Assembly: GCA_037577475.1 (NCBI GenBank)
Contig: CM075194.1
Span: 22,430,492-22,494,491 of the forward strand
Length of the DNA: 64,000 nt
Source: Chaunax sp. Z400
Taxonomy: Eukaryota > Chordata > Actinopteri > Lophiiformes > Chaunacidae
Direction of reading: 5' to 3'
Below the pieces are notes generated by a model. The model searched no databases, was not told where the DNA came from, and saw nothing but the letters and a program-made list of their open reading frames with translations. The position numbers and the translations under genes are program-made. Shown here in pieces: positions 14,101-22,874 of the stretch; the stretch's first letter is position 1, and each line of letters begins with the position of its first letter.

Positions 14101-14475
14101 CCAGCTGCATGGGGCAGGCAATACTGTCATATTCACTATGTAATAGGTAATTATGAGGACTGTCAGCTGCTGCCACCTGCAGATGGATTTCAGATGGATT
14201 GAACACATGGACTGTGGAGGTAGGACACAGCTGATGCTACTCACTGAGCCGATGGTGATGTCCTTCTCAGCGAGCTCCTGACGATGGCGAGCCATCATCT
14301 CCTTCAGTTCACGAACCTGGGTCTTATGGCCGGACTCTCCAGTGATACCAATATTTAGTAGTGTGTTTTTCACCATTTCCAAACACTCCTTGATCTTAGC
14401 AATAACCAAAGCTTTATCATTTTGCAGAGCTGCTTTAATTGCTTCAGCTGATGTTTCATCCACTGGATTACTCAT
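11108..14475 (-). CDS. rock1: Chimeric gene: IRG N-terminus fused in frame to the ROCK1 C-terminal half
   Basis: Ten minus-strand coding blocks can be joined with consensus splice sites: 14475-14245, 14104-14011, 13919-13825, 13668-13477, 13294-13126, 12290-12220, 12135-12047, 11917-11839, 11716-11449 and 11325-11108. Every phase matches, giving 501 codons plus a stop. Residues 1 to about 49 are IRG sequence ending in the start of the P-loop (GITGESG). From residue 50 (KTQVRELKE) onwards it is Rho-associated kinase: coiled coil, the Rho-binding segment (AVNKLAEIMN), then a PH domain split by a C1 zinc finger (HKGHEF, the CxxC pairs, CHKDH). LEGWLSLPVRNNTKKFGW and RRPSRQL fit ROCK1 better than ROCK2, from memory. 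The whole kinase domain is absent. A real product could bind Rho and membranes but could not phosphorylate. Exon 1 and the promoter of the IRG donor are deleted here, so expression is doubtful. A misassembly would give the same picture. Confidence 0.8.
11449..11716 (-). CDS. rock1: ROCK1 exon carrying the C1 zinc finger inside the PH domain
   Basis: This exon encodes ILYANEGESKKEPEFP, then a cysteine/histidine-rich C1 domain with CxxC pairs and an HIKCHKDH stretch, ending APCK. Its acceptor is CTCCAG and its donor is AAAG/GTGGGA. The next exon starts TGAACTATGAC, so the split codon gives valine. In ROCK proteins this atypical C1 finger interrupts the PH domain and helps membrane association and autoinhibition. 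The exon is intact. Confidence 0.9.
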
Positions 14476-14482
14476 GGTGATC
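14329..14482 (-). other. IRG-derived part of the chimeric exon
   Basis: Sequence from 14329 upwards matches the start of the coding exon of the two complete IRG genes in this window, including the acceptor TTTTCAG/GATCACC (exon edge 14482) and the ATG at 14475. Sequence below 14329 is rock1. The last shared bases are gccggactctcc. The IRG part differs from both complete copies at several residues (for example KALVIAKIKECLEMVKN), so it is not a simple recent copy of either one. Confidence 0.8.
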
Positions 14483-14945
14483 CTGAAAACTGGAGCAAAC
14501 AAGAAGTTCAAAAGTCACGATTGAGTTTTGGGAAATAGTAGAAAATGTGATCCTTCAATGCTTCTGTGTTTCAGACTTTCATTCCCCTGCTGGTTACTAT
14601 GTAAATGACACTTCAACAGCGTCCTCTGCCTTACAGCTTACTGGAATTATTGTAGGTCAGTCCATCCTAATAAAGAACAACTTCACTTTGCCCATCGATG
14701 AATATAATACATTTTATTTATATGCACCTTTAAAGTCAGCCAATGACACTTTACAAAAGCAATTAATCAGTCAACCCAATGTAAAAGAATTATGTTAATA
14801 ATAAAGAAGAACAAAGAACAACAATGAAATATATTATAACTAAAAACAGATCAAATTTATACACTATTACTCAAAAGGAAAGGCTGATCTGAACACAGTC
14901 ACTCATGGACCAGAGAAAGGAGGGGGGAGTAGAGAGAAGATTGGC
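14483..14945 (-). repeat. Rearranged duplicate of the IRG upstream region
   Basis: Bases 14483-14562 match the end of IRG intron 1. From there the sequence jumps to what lies beyond the promoter in the complete copies (about 36124-36420, and 57380-57760 reversed). About 0.8 kb carrying exon 1, the TATA box and the GAS-like site is missing. The stretch 14870-14945 also contains the LINE insertion found only beside the right-arm IRG, so this copy derives from a right-arm-type ancestor. Confidence 0.75.
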
Positions 14946-16445
14946 ATCAGAACTGATCCCCTCTGGAGGCCAGGCAGGAGGCTGAACCCTTCAGGAGACT
15001 AGAAACAAGGCTGGAAGACTGCACTGGAGTCCAGTGTGAAGCTGGAGACCGGGACCAGAGGTTAGGGTGCTGAGCTGCAGGCCAGCGACTTGGCAGCAGG
15101 ACTGAGGACCAGTGAAGGGCAGCAGGACTGGAAGCTGGCAACAGGACGGGAGGCCAGCGATTGGCCAACAAAACAGGGAGCCAGTGGAGGTCAGCTGGAG
15201 GTCTAGCTGTGGGTCAACAGGGGCAGTCAACAGATTTAGGGAAGAGGGGCATTTAAAAGGTGTCTGGAGCAGAGGTCATTGGGGCAGTGAACTGGGGATT
15301 TGGAGCAGTGTCAGCCAGGCCGCCGACTGGGGACACCCAAGAGGGGTCACCCAGGCCGCTGATGGAGAGCCGGGGCCAAGTGTTGGTTGGGCCTCTGACC
15401 GAGAACTAGACTGGGCTGGAGGCAACTCTTTAGTGCAGGGCTGCAGATATCCGAGGACACTGTGAAGCTGAGGCTCTGGGTAGCTGATGCTCTAAAGTGC
15501 TGGGTAATTGAACTTCCACGGATATAAGCAGCGGGACCTCCATGGCGCTGGACAGCATGACCAGCGCAACGCTGGGAATCTGTGAATCAATATCGGCAGG
15601 AGACACGAATCCATCTGGAGACTAAAGGAAAGGAGACTCCTGGTTATGTTCAGAATTAGCATCAGGCATGAAGCTAATCAACTCAGGAGCTGACACTGGC
15701 AGGAGGCTAGCAGACTGGAAGCTACCTGACTCCAAGACTGGATTGGGCAGGATATCAGAGGTATTAACGATGAACTCTATCCATGGACACTTCCCTGCGT
15801 GTCAAACTCAGAGCAGCCTGTTGGTACTCCTCATTTGAAGTCCTTTTCCCCTCGCCACTGATGCCTATCAAGGTGTTTGACTGCTCATCAAGTTCATCCT
15901 CAAAACAAATGTCTGCAGACTCAATTCTTGGCCAGTTTATAGTGTCAAGTTCAGTTCAGAGTAAAGGATCCAAATGCAGACACAGAGACAGATGTGATGC
16001 AAAATAGGTTCAGAAACGAGAAGACATGTGAAACTGATTGGGGCAAAAAAGGTGAGAAGGAAGATAAGACAGGAAGTGTAAAGCGGAAAACACGGCATGG
16101 GGAAACTGATTGCAAAGTAAAACAGGAACTGATTAAGCTAAACCCCAAAGTTTGACCATTTCTAAGTGATGATCGCATTTTTGTACTTGGAAAATATTTC
16201 ATTTGAAATATGAAAGAAAGACTTATCAACAGAGTTTACCTTTTTTCATTTTTTATTTGAAGTATATTCTTGACATGAACACTGTTAAAAGTGAGACAAT
16301 TAAGTCAGGAAAACTGAACGAGTTTAAAACACAAATCTGAATATTTGACCCAAGCCCCATGTTATATGTTCAATGTAGCAGGTGGCTTTTGAAAGCTGGA
16401 AATGATGTTCTTGTCATTTCTGAGATGTGGAACCTTTCCCCTCAG
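14946..16445. other. GC-rich degenerate repeat block, no gene recognised
   Basis: From 14946 to about 15760 the DNA is unusually GC-rich, with a loose repetition of aggccag-, gcagcagg- and ctggagac-like words. On the minus strand this gives proline/leucine/cysteine-rich frames with no known family. The part 15950-16130 is purine-rich and looks like a further interspersed repeat. No upstream exon of the SLC7 gene is visible here, although the next coding exon starts at 16446. Confidence 0.45.
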
Positions 16446-16571
16446 GAATAAGGTGTTTGGAAACTGGGGCTGGATCATGTCCGTGGCTGCAGCATTGTCT
16501 GCTTTTGGCTCACTAAACGGGACATTCTTCAGCGGTGGCCGCATGTGCTTTGTTGCTGCCAGAGAAGGACA
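16446..16571 (+). pseudogene. SLC7A9/SLC7A13-like transporter exon, split by a retrovirus
   Basis: After a CCCCTCAG acceptor the frame encodes NKVFGNWGWIMSV, a transmembrane stretch rich in small residues, then RMCFVAAREGH. REGHM is a hallmark loop of SLC7 light-chain transporters of heteromeric amino-acid exchangers. At 16571 the exon runs into the LTR of an endogenous retrovirus. The missing five bases (C ATG plus the duplicated site) and the GTGAGA donor lie 9.9 kb away at 26469-26472. Read-through would add about two dozen foreign codons and stop at 16639. No earlier exons of the gene are found upstream in this window, so the gene is truncated as well as interrupted. Confidence 0.8.
16568..16571. 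repeat. Target-site duplication GACA, left copy
   Basis: GACA precedes the first LTR base (16572) and GACA follows the last LTR base (26465-26468). Removing the element and one copy restores an SLC7 codon series and the splice donor, which confirms true integration. Confidence 0.9.
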
Positions 16572-18482
16572 TGTAGGGTTAAAAGGGGTTAACGATAATA
16601 ATTATGATCAAAATGATCATATATTAATTATCGTATTATAAAGCTATTAATTAATCAGGTAGGGTTATGAAAGAATACCTCGAGGAGCACCACCTTCCTA
16701 AAGCTATATCCTTAAGGTCGGAAGGATTCCTTAAGAAAGCTGTAAATATAACCCAGATTAATTAATTACTAAATAATAGCGTTCAATCAGTCTCAAATGA
16801 AGGAAGTCGAGTCCTCTATCGCAAGAACTAATGATTCCAGTCATCAACACAGAAACTTGGTCTAAGAGAATCTACTTTATTATCAAAGATAATCTAACAC
16901 AGCACAGGGAACAAACTAAAACTAAATTCAACATAGGATGATAACAGAAAGATAGTCAAAATGAGATCGGAGTGAAAGAGAGAAAATAAGACATAACTAT
17001 AACAAGGCGAGATGATAGCGTGGTGATGTGAACCAAACTAAAGGGGGTCTAAGGGAAGTTTGAAGGGAAACTAAATTAGGTAAATTGTGGATCGTAATGC
17101 CAGATCAGCTATGACGCTTTCCAAGACACAGAGATGTTCGGGTTAGCTTACTTCTCAGCCGGTCTCCGGGTAGGGACGAAAGCACGCTTTGGCGAGTTAT
17201 CAGGAGGGGTCACCGACCGGATACTCGCGGAGGATGCTGTTCGAAGTCCACCGGATCCTGGTCCCGAATCTCGGATGTTGGAGGGTCGCGTCGTCGCTGG
17301 CTGGCGGCTTTGTGAACTTCGGACCTGACGGCCGTGTTCAGCTCGGCCGTGCTTGACGGCGGTGGAGCGAGTTAAGCGGTAATACAGCTCGAAGAGGGGC
17401 TTAGTGAATTACTCAGGCGTGAGTGATCCACAGGTGAGCTTCCAATAATTTAGTTGAAGTGCAGAACTTCAATTCTTAGCTGAAATTGTAGGAGAGGAAT
17501 GCTATCTAACTGTATGAGCTAAGTCCTAAAGAAAAGGGAAAAGAAGTCTCTTCTGCTGCGGCAGGAGGGCACGGGCTTATCCACGGAGTCACGGGGATCT
17601 CCGCGTTCAGGAGTCAGAGTTCATGTCAGGTGGAGGTAGGAGCAAGCGGAGCAAGAGGACGAGCGGCTTCGCGCCGTGGCTTTTGAATCCTCACAGCTGC
17701 CGGAAGTAAGGGCGTGTCCTATGTTACTGTAAGATACGAGGTCACATCACCAGCTGACATAGAAACAATAGGCGAGACATCTGAGTCTCTCCACTAGAAG
17801 GAGGCATCAAAGCACACATGCAATAAACATGAACTCAAAGGGACACAGGAAGAAAATCATCACTATGTGCTCATCAAATTCAAGACAAGAAACATATTAC
17901 AAAAGGAGTAAAACACACAACGATAAGGGGAATATCAGAAATGATCCATCAGAACATGTTACAGAGTTCAGCTTCCCAGAAATCATGCTTACACAGTCAT
18001 GAACACATTTCTTCTCTTGCTTCCGTGATGAGAGGAAGAGGAGAAGAGGCAGGAGGTATGGTGAACATTTTGGCATGGAGGGTAGGTTGGATTGTCAGAT
18101 TTTTATTAATTCATTGATTCCCAGTTTCTGAACCCATGCAGGGTTTTGGATCCTGTGGTTTGGAACAGAAAGCAGTCTCATGGTCTCCTGAGTTGCAGAC
18201 TGACACCCTGGTGTGTCTCTGGTACTCAGCAAGGGGTCAGGAGGGGTGAGACCAGGTCCTCTTTGATATGTTAAGGGAAGGCAAATGTTGTGTGGGTACA
18301 GACCCCAAGTTGTGATTACGGGTGTTATCTTTATGTGAATTGTGGGGTTGTAACTCCACAATGGTGAGCAGATGGTTGATCAAAGCGAATGACCATGTTT
18401 GATCATCCAGGCAAGGCGGAACCACAGCTGAAGTCGCAAGGCATGGTGAGGTGGAGGTCGACTGACCTACCCTCACCCTACA
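16572..18482 (-). repeat. 3' LTR, 1911 bp
   Basis: It starts TGTAGGGT and ends ACCCTACA on the plus strand, a perfect 8-bp terminal inverted repeat with the TG...CA ends expected of LTRs. It is colinear with 24554-26464 at a constant offset of 7982. A length of 1.9 kb is long for a retroviral LTR. The small open frames inside are mirrored in both LTRs and I do not regard them as genes. Confidence 0.92.
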
Positions 18483-18500
18483 GTCCCCCCCCCACGGCTG
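18483..18500 (-). promoter_or_regulatory. Polypurine tract next to the 3' LTR
   Basis: On the minus strand the bases immediately before the 3' LTR are a G-rich purine run (gtgggggggggac), the expected plus-strand primer site in reverse transcription. A second G run lies at about 19529-19540 between gag-pro and the env leader and could act as an internal tract. Confidence 0.65.
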
Positions 18501-18765
18501 GATGCAGGCGGATGGCGGAATCCCAAGCCGTAGCAGGTGATGTCCTTTGTCGAAGCGTTGAGGTTCGCCGGCTGTGGATGGTCAGCGTCATAGCATCTGG
18601 CAGTTAAACAGTCTAGGGGCAGCTATAAGCATGCATCTATACTGAATCAGGGTTATCTCAATCTAGGGCCTTAGAGGAGAGGTTATCATTTTCCGTTAGT
18701 TGTGAAGGAAAGATGGAAAGAAGGAAAAGGAAAGGCAGTCATTTGTCTTACTCTTCAAGAGTTAG

Positions 18766-19478
18766 TTAACTCAAGCTAGGAGCAGGGAACAGGTTGATAC
18801 CCCTATCACCTGTAGTCTCCTCAACTTCATCTATCTTGGCTGGTCTACTCTTATCTGGGATTCTCTGTCTTACTATCTTAGCCATGTGTACTTGCATTTG
18901 TCCACCTTGCTCTGAAGGAGGCGGAGGCACCGGATGCAAAATACAGTGATCTAAGTTAAGGAGCACTAGGTAGGGAGGTATCCGTCCCGTAGCTAGGCTA
19001 TCTACAGAAGAACTTATTTCAAGGAGCATGTCGGACATGAGCAAGTTTACTAGCTGTGTGTGTGCATAGTCAACCGCAACAACTGAAAGAGTATCTACAG
19101 CCCGGATGGTTTTGTCCAGAGCTTGACTATGGGTGTTAAGGATTACCACTGTTCCTTTACCAGTTTGGCCTATGGTTTGGAGCTTGCGTTGTTGATTTAA
19201 AAATCTGCGTCCTAAGCTCGGGTATTTCTACTTGCATTTCCCCAACATGACGCTTCACGGCGGTCATTCTGATGGAATTATAAGGAGAAAGTCCCAGGCT
19301 GAAGACAGAACCTACTACTGAGAACCTTTGAGATCTGGTTTTACAGTCTGCAGTTAGTTATCAGTAGCCCAGGTCGGTATTTTAAAATGATACCTGAGTC
19401 AGGACCTGGTGAAACAATGTCGGCTTGGGCCGTGATGGCTATCGCTACGAGTGTCAGAAGAGTGTAGATCCACGTCAT
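18766..19478 (-). pseudogene. env: Env remnant (leader peptide and C-terminal fragment)
   Basis: An ATG at 19478 opens a 45-codon frame beginning with a typical signal peptide (MTWIYTLLTLVAIAITAQA) and stops at 19341. Further down a separate 127-codon frame (19149-18766) has a proline-rich middle. The position after gag-pro and before the 3' LTR, and the secretory leader, suggest the two ends of an envelope gene with most of the body deleted. No fusion peptide or furin site is visible. This is a non-functional fragment as it stands. Confidence 0.5.
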
Positions 19479-19553
19479 TCTGAAGAAAGGAACAACAATC
19501 AATGTAATTGCTGAGGCAAAGAAATCACAACCCCCCCCCCTATGTCAAAATGA

Positions 19554-22500
19554 TTATTGACTAATTTGTTTAGCCGTCAAGTTTTGTAGCTCGTGCTTTT
19601 GTGTGCTGGAGCTAAGGTACTGTATTTGGGACCGCAGTGTCCCCGTCAATTCCCATGGGGGTTTTGGTTGTGGAGGGTCATTTCTTGGCATCTCGTCTGT
19701 TTGGACATCTTCGATGCACCTTTTGCATGCTGCTAAACCGGTGCTGAGTGGTGTTTTGTTGTTGTATGCCACTGCCCGTTTATCTTTGTCTTGGAGGGCA
19801 TCAGCATCTGCTAGCACTTGTGCTGCGAAGTCTGATTTGGGTTTAGTGTCAGCTTCAGTCACCCCCCCCATGTCATGGGTTAGTGGTGTCGGAACGTCAG
19901 TGGGGTTCGTGCCCAGTGTTAGTACTGGGTCTGAGGGAAATCGGAAGGTTTCCTTTACAAGTCGCAGACTGGGGTCAGGTCGTGCCAGTGTCTCGTTAAG
20001 GTGGATACCATTAACGATTGTGTGACAGTGTTTGAATCCTTTGGGAGGTTTAGTAAGCGCGCAGAGGAACGACTCTTTTTGAGCAAAGCTACTTTTAGTC
20101 GGTTCGGTGGTTTGCACGGGAGCATCAAGCATTTCAGCTATGGGTTCACTTGTGGCTGTCATGGTCGACTGAACCTGCACAGTGTAGCTATGAGCCTCGG
20201 TGTGGGTGGCGGACGGAACCGGTAAGGGTCGTTGAACTTGTGCCCAAATCTTCAATTGCTTGAAGTCGATGAGCGGTTCGAAACGATCCAGAAAATCTTT
20301 GCCTATCAGCAACGGGATATCTTCAAGTGCCGACACGTACACAGGGTGAACAAGGCTCATAGGTCCCACTGTGAAGTGGATCAGGGCCATGGAAGTCAGA
20401 GTGACGCCTTTGGACGAGTATGGTTGAAGGTCTAGCGAGCAGGGTCGTAGTTCCAGGGTTCGTTTGGACCGTTGTACGACCGTTCTCAGCCTGTCGAAGA
20501 GGGATTGGGACATTAAGGTGATGTCTGCTGCAGTGTCTAGGAGAGCTTCGTGAGCTACACTGTCTTCTAGGGTGGCTGACAAGTACAACTTGCGAGCGAC
20601 TCCCTCGGCTTTTAGATGGGCTAAGAATTGTCGTACAGGTGGGTCCCCTTGAAAGCTTCCGTTATCGCGGCGTTGGGTCATTTTGTCAGACTCTAACGGT
20701 ACTCCCATGATTGCGGTCGCAGCCGGATCTTCAGGTCCGCTTTCGCTAGTAGGATCCGAATCTGGGGTTGCTGTTGCAATTTGGTCTATCGCGGCGGACG
20801 AGACAATGTGGTTCGGTTCGCAAGGTGGTTGTTCCTGGATCCTAGTTTGTGGGTCTGTCTCACCGTTCGGTTCATACTCTTTTTGGGTGGAAGTTAAAGC
20901 GAACAGATCAGCTTTCTTAGTTTTTGACGTTTGCTCTCTTTTAAAAGTGGCGATAAGGCTTTTGATGGCGCTCATTTCTTCCTTACTGAGCTCGCTTGAG
21001 TTGGTTTTAGTTTTGCTGCTTAGTTTTGTAGGTTTACCGTCAGGGCCGTCATGTTCCTCGTCAGAGGTGTTTGGATACAGGGCGTTTCGGTTAGGCCTAT
21101 CACGGTCAAACGAGGGTGTCGCGTCTCGGCGGTGACTGTCTCCATAACTGGGGTTTGAGCGGTGTTCCCACTGATTGGAATGCGACCTATTTGAACGCTG
21201 GTCGGAGAAGCGCGGGCGTGTGTCAAATCTAGACTGCGTCTGATTCCTGTTAGCCCAAGGTGGCGGTGTCGCACGCTGGTCTCTTCTCTCATAGAATGAG
21301 GCAGAGTCCCGTGGAGGGCCCGACTGGTGGGCCAAGACAAGTGGGTTGCCAGTGGCGGCCCCTTCAAGCTCCAAAGATGGAGGTTGAGCGTTTAGGCTGA
21401 AGACATTGGGTCCTGGTTTACTTAAAGCCTGGTGTTGGCTGTCGAAAGCCTTTAAGGCAAGATCTCGGAGTGTCCGTGTAGTGTGGGTGCGTGGGCATGC
21501 GATGAGGCGAAGCTGGTGTTTGAGAGTAGGGTGAAGGTTCTCAAGGAAAAGCACTCGGAAGTTGACGTCATCTTCCATACCAGGTTCGTTCCTCAAGCCG
21601 AAAAATGCGTTTCGCAGGCGCTGATAATATTCTTCAGGACTTTCTTGACGCTGTTGATGAACTTTTAAAGCGGCGGAGAGACCGGTGTTTCTAAGAGTGT
21701 AGGAGAACTCTTCCCTCAATGCGCGTGAAAGGCGTTCATAATTGTTGCGCGTCTCAGGGAGTTGTCGTTCTATGAACAAGCTCACTTCAATGCTAGATGT
21801 TCCTCTGATCACATAGATCCTATCTTCTACGGTGACGTTTTGTACGTTTCTTAGGTAGAAGTCGATATCACTGAGATAGTGTTGGATGTGATACGAGTTG
21901 CCTGGTTTAGGGGTGAAACGAGTTATGTTTCGCGCGATTTTGTCTAGGTCTCTCTCAGACGGGCCTCGTGCAGGAGGGGTCTCGTACCGTGCGTCAGTGT
22001 TGGGAGGTGCTGCGGCTGTTGTGCCGAGCGTACTAACAGGCTGGCCTGTATTGTGTTCTGGTCTCCTGGCTTCGGGTGGCTGTAGTGCGGCGAATTGGGC
22101 TTGTAGGACCCTCAGTTCGCCTTTAGCGACTGCTAAAGCCATGGCGTCTTCCTGTCGTGCACGGTATGTAGCTTGCAGTTCTCGGTCGGAGTCAACGTAC
22201 TTTTGGTGGAGGAAACCGACTCGGTCTTGAAGCGCTCTTCGGTTTCCTTCGTGCTCGGCGACCAGGGTTTGCGTTTCCCTGAGTTGTTGGGTGAGGTGTT
22301 CTACCTTTCGTTCAGACTCAACGAGTTTTGCTTTTGTGTCTCTGAGTTGAGACTCCGAGGCAGTTAGCTCGGTGCTAACGCGCTCGAGGGTTTCGCTAAG
22401 CTGGGGGTCTGGTAGTCTTACTGTAACCTCCTCTCCTGTGCTACTTCTCCCTGTGTCGACGGATCGCGACTCAGTGTCGGCGATGGCAGCTTTCAAATCC

Positions 22501-22874
22501 CTAATTTCTCTCTCGGCTGCCTGTAGGGACTGGTTACTGGTCTCTGCCTGTTCTCTCAAGGAGTTGATTTCATCCTGTTGTCGTCTTAATTCTACGAAGT
22601 TCTTTTCTAAAAAACGGTTTAGGTGTCGAGCCTGGGCCGACAAGAGGACGGTTAATCGTGTTAGAGTGGGTAATTTCTCTTCAGATGGGAGTGCGACGGT
22701 GAGGGCTTTACATACTACATCCCCTATTTCTTGCTCTATGGGTAGGATTTGTCGGCCTTTAAGTCGCTCAATGTGTTCAGAGGCAGTGTTGCCAGTTAGT
22801 TCATTTATCGCTTCGTCAACATGTTCGAGAGGGTCGTCAACGTAGCCGGCGGCGTTGCTGTTAGCGTCGGACAT
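19554..22874 (-). CDS. gag-pro: Gag-protease polyprotein of the endogenous retrovirus
   Basis: An uninterrupted frame of 1106 codons runs from an ATG with A at -3 (22874). The frame is open 36 codons further upstream but without an ATG. Approximate layout: residues 80-255 are a heptad-rich coiled coil; 300-490 are a capsid-like helical domain (YLSDIDFYL, YYQRLRNAFFGLRNE); a serine/arginine-rich basic stretch follows that could bind nucleic acid and has no CCHC finger; near residue 780 lies an aspartic protease with the active-site motif LLDTAAD and a later LLIGKDFLDRF. The usual active-site triplet is DTG or DSG; here it reads DTA, a substitution also known in some retroelement proteases. About 200 further residues lead towards where reverse transcriptase would begin, but the frame stops at 19554. 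An intact frame fits recent activity in trans. Confidence 0.85.
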   Translation of the reverse strand: MSDANSNAAGYVDDPLEHVDEAINELTGNTASEHIERLKGRQILPIEQEIGDVVCKALTVALPSEEKLPTLTRLTVLLSAQARHLNRFLEKNFVELRRQQDEINSLREQAETSNQSLQAAEREIRDLKAAIADTESRSVDTGRSSTGEEVTVRLPDPQLSETLERVSTELTASESQLRDTKAKLVESERKVEHLTQQLRETQTLVAEHEGNRRALQDRVGFLHQKYVDSDRELQATYRARQEDAMALAVAKGELRVLQAQFAALQPPEARRPEHNTGQPVSTLGTTAAAPPNTDARYETPPARGPSERDLDKIARNITRFTPKPGNSYHIQHYLSDIDFYLRNVQNVTVEDRIYVIRGTSSIEVSLFIERQLPETRNNYERLSRALREEFSYTLRNTGLSAALKVHQQRQESPEEYYQRLRNAFFGLRNEPGMEDDVNFRVLFLENLHPTLKHQLRLIACPRTHTTRTLRDLALKAFDSQHQALSKPGPNVFSLNAQPPSLELEGAATGNPLVLAHQSGPPRDSASFYERRDQRATPPPWANRNQTQSRFDTRPRFSDQRSNRSHSNQWEHRSNPSYGDSHRRDATPSFDRDRPNRNALYPNTSDEEHDGPDGKPTKLSSKTKTNSSELSKEEMSAIKSLIATFKREQTSKTKKADLFALTSTQKEYEPNGETDPQTRIQEQPPCEPNHIVSSAAIDQIATATPDSDPTSESGPEDPAATAIMGVPLESDKMTQRRDNGSFQGDPPVRQFLAHLKAEGVARKLYLSATLEDSVAHEALLDTAADITLMSQSLFDRLRTVVQRSKRTLELRPCSLDLQPYSSKGVTLTSMALIHFTVGPMSLVHPVYVSALEDIPLLIGKDFLDRFEPLIDFKQLKIWAQVQRPLPVPSATHTEAHSYTVQVQSTMTATSEPIAEMLDAPVQTTEPTKSSFAQKESFLCALTKPPKGFKHCHTIVNGIHLNETLARPDPSLRLVKETFRFPSDPVLTLGTNPTDVPTPLTHDMGGVTEADTKPKSDFAAQVLADADALQDKDKRAVAYNNKTPLSTGLAACKRCIEDVQTDEMPRNDPPQPKPPWELTGTLRSQIQYLSSSTQKHELQNLTAKQISQ

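Noticed and set aside
14991..15465. Leucine/proline-rich frames in the GC-rich block
   Set aside because: Degenerate repeats in the DNA create them; no recognisable domain and no splice context.
17134..18607. Small open frames inside the LTRs (17134-17328, 18095-18361, 18237-18476 and their copies at 25116-26458)
   Set aside because: They repeat identically because the LTRs are identical; there is no family resemblance and no retroviral LTR gene is expected there.
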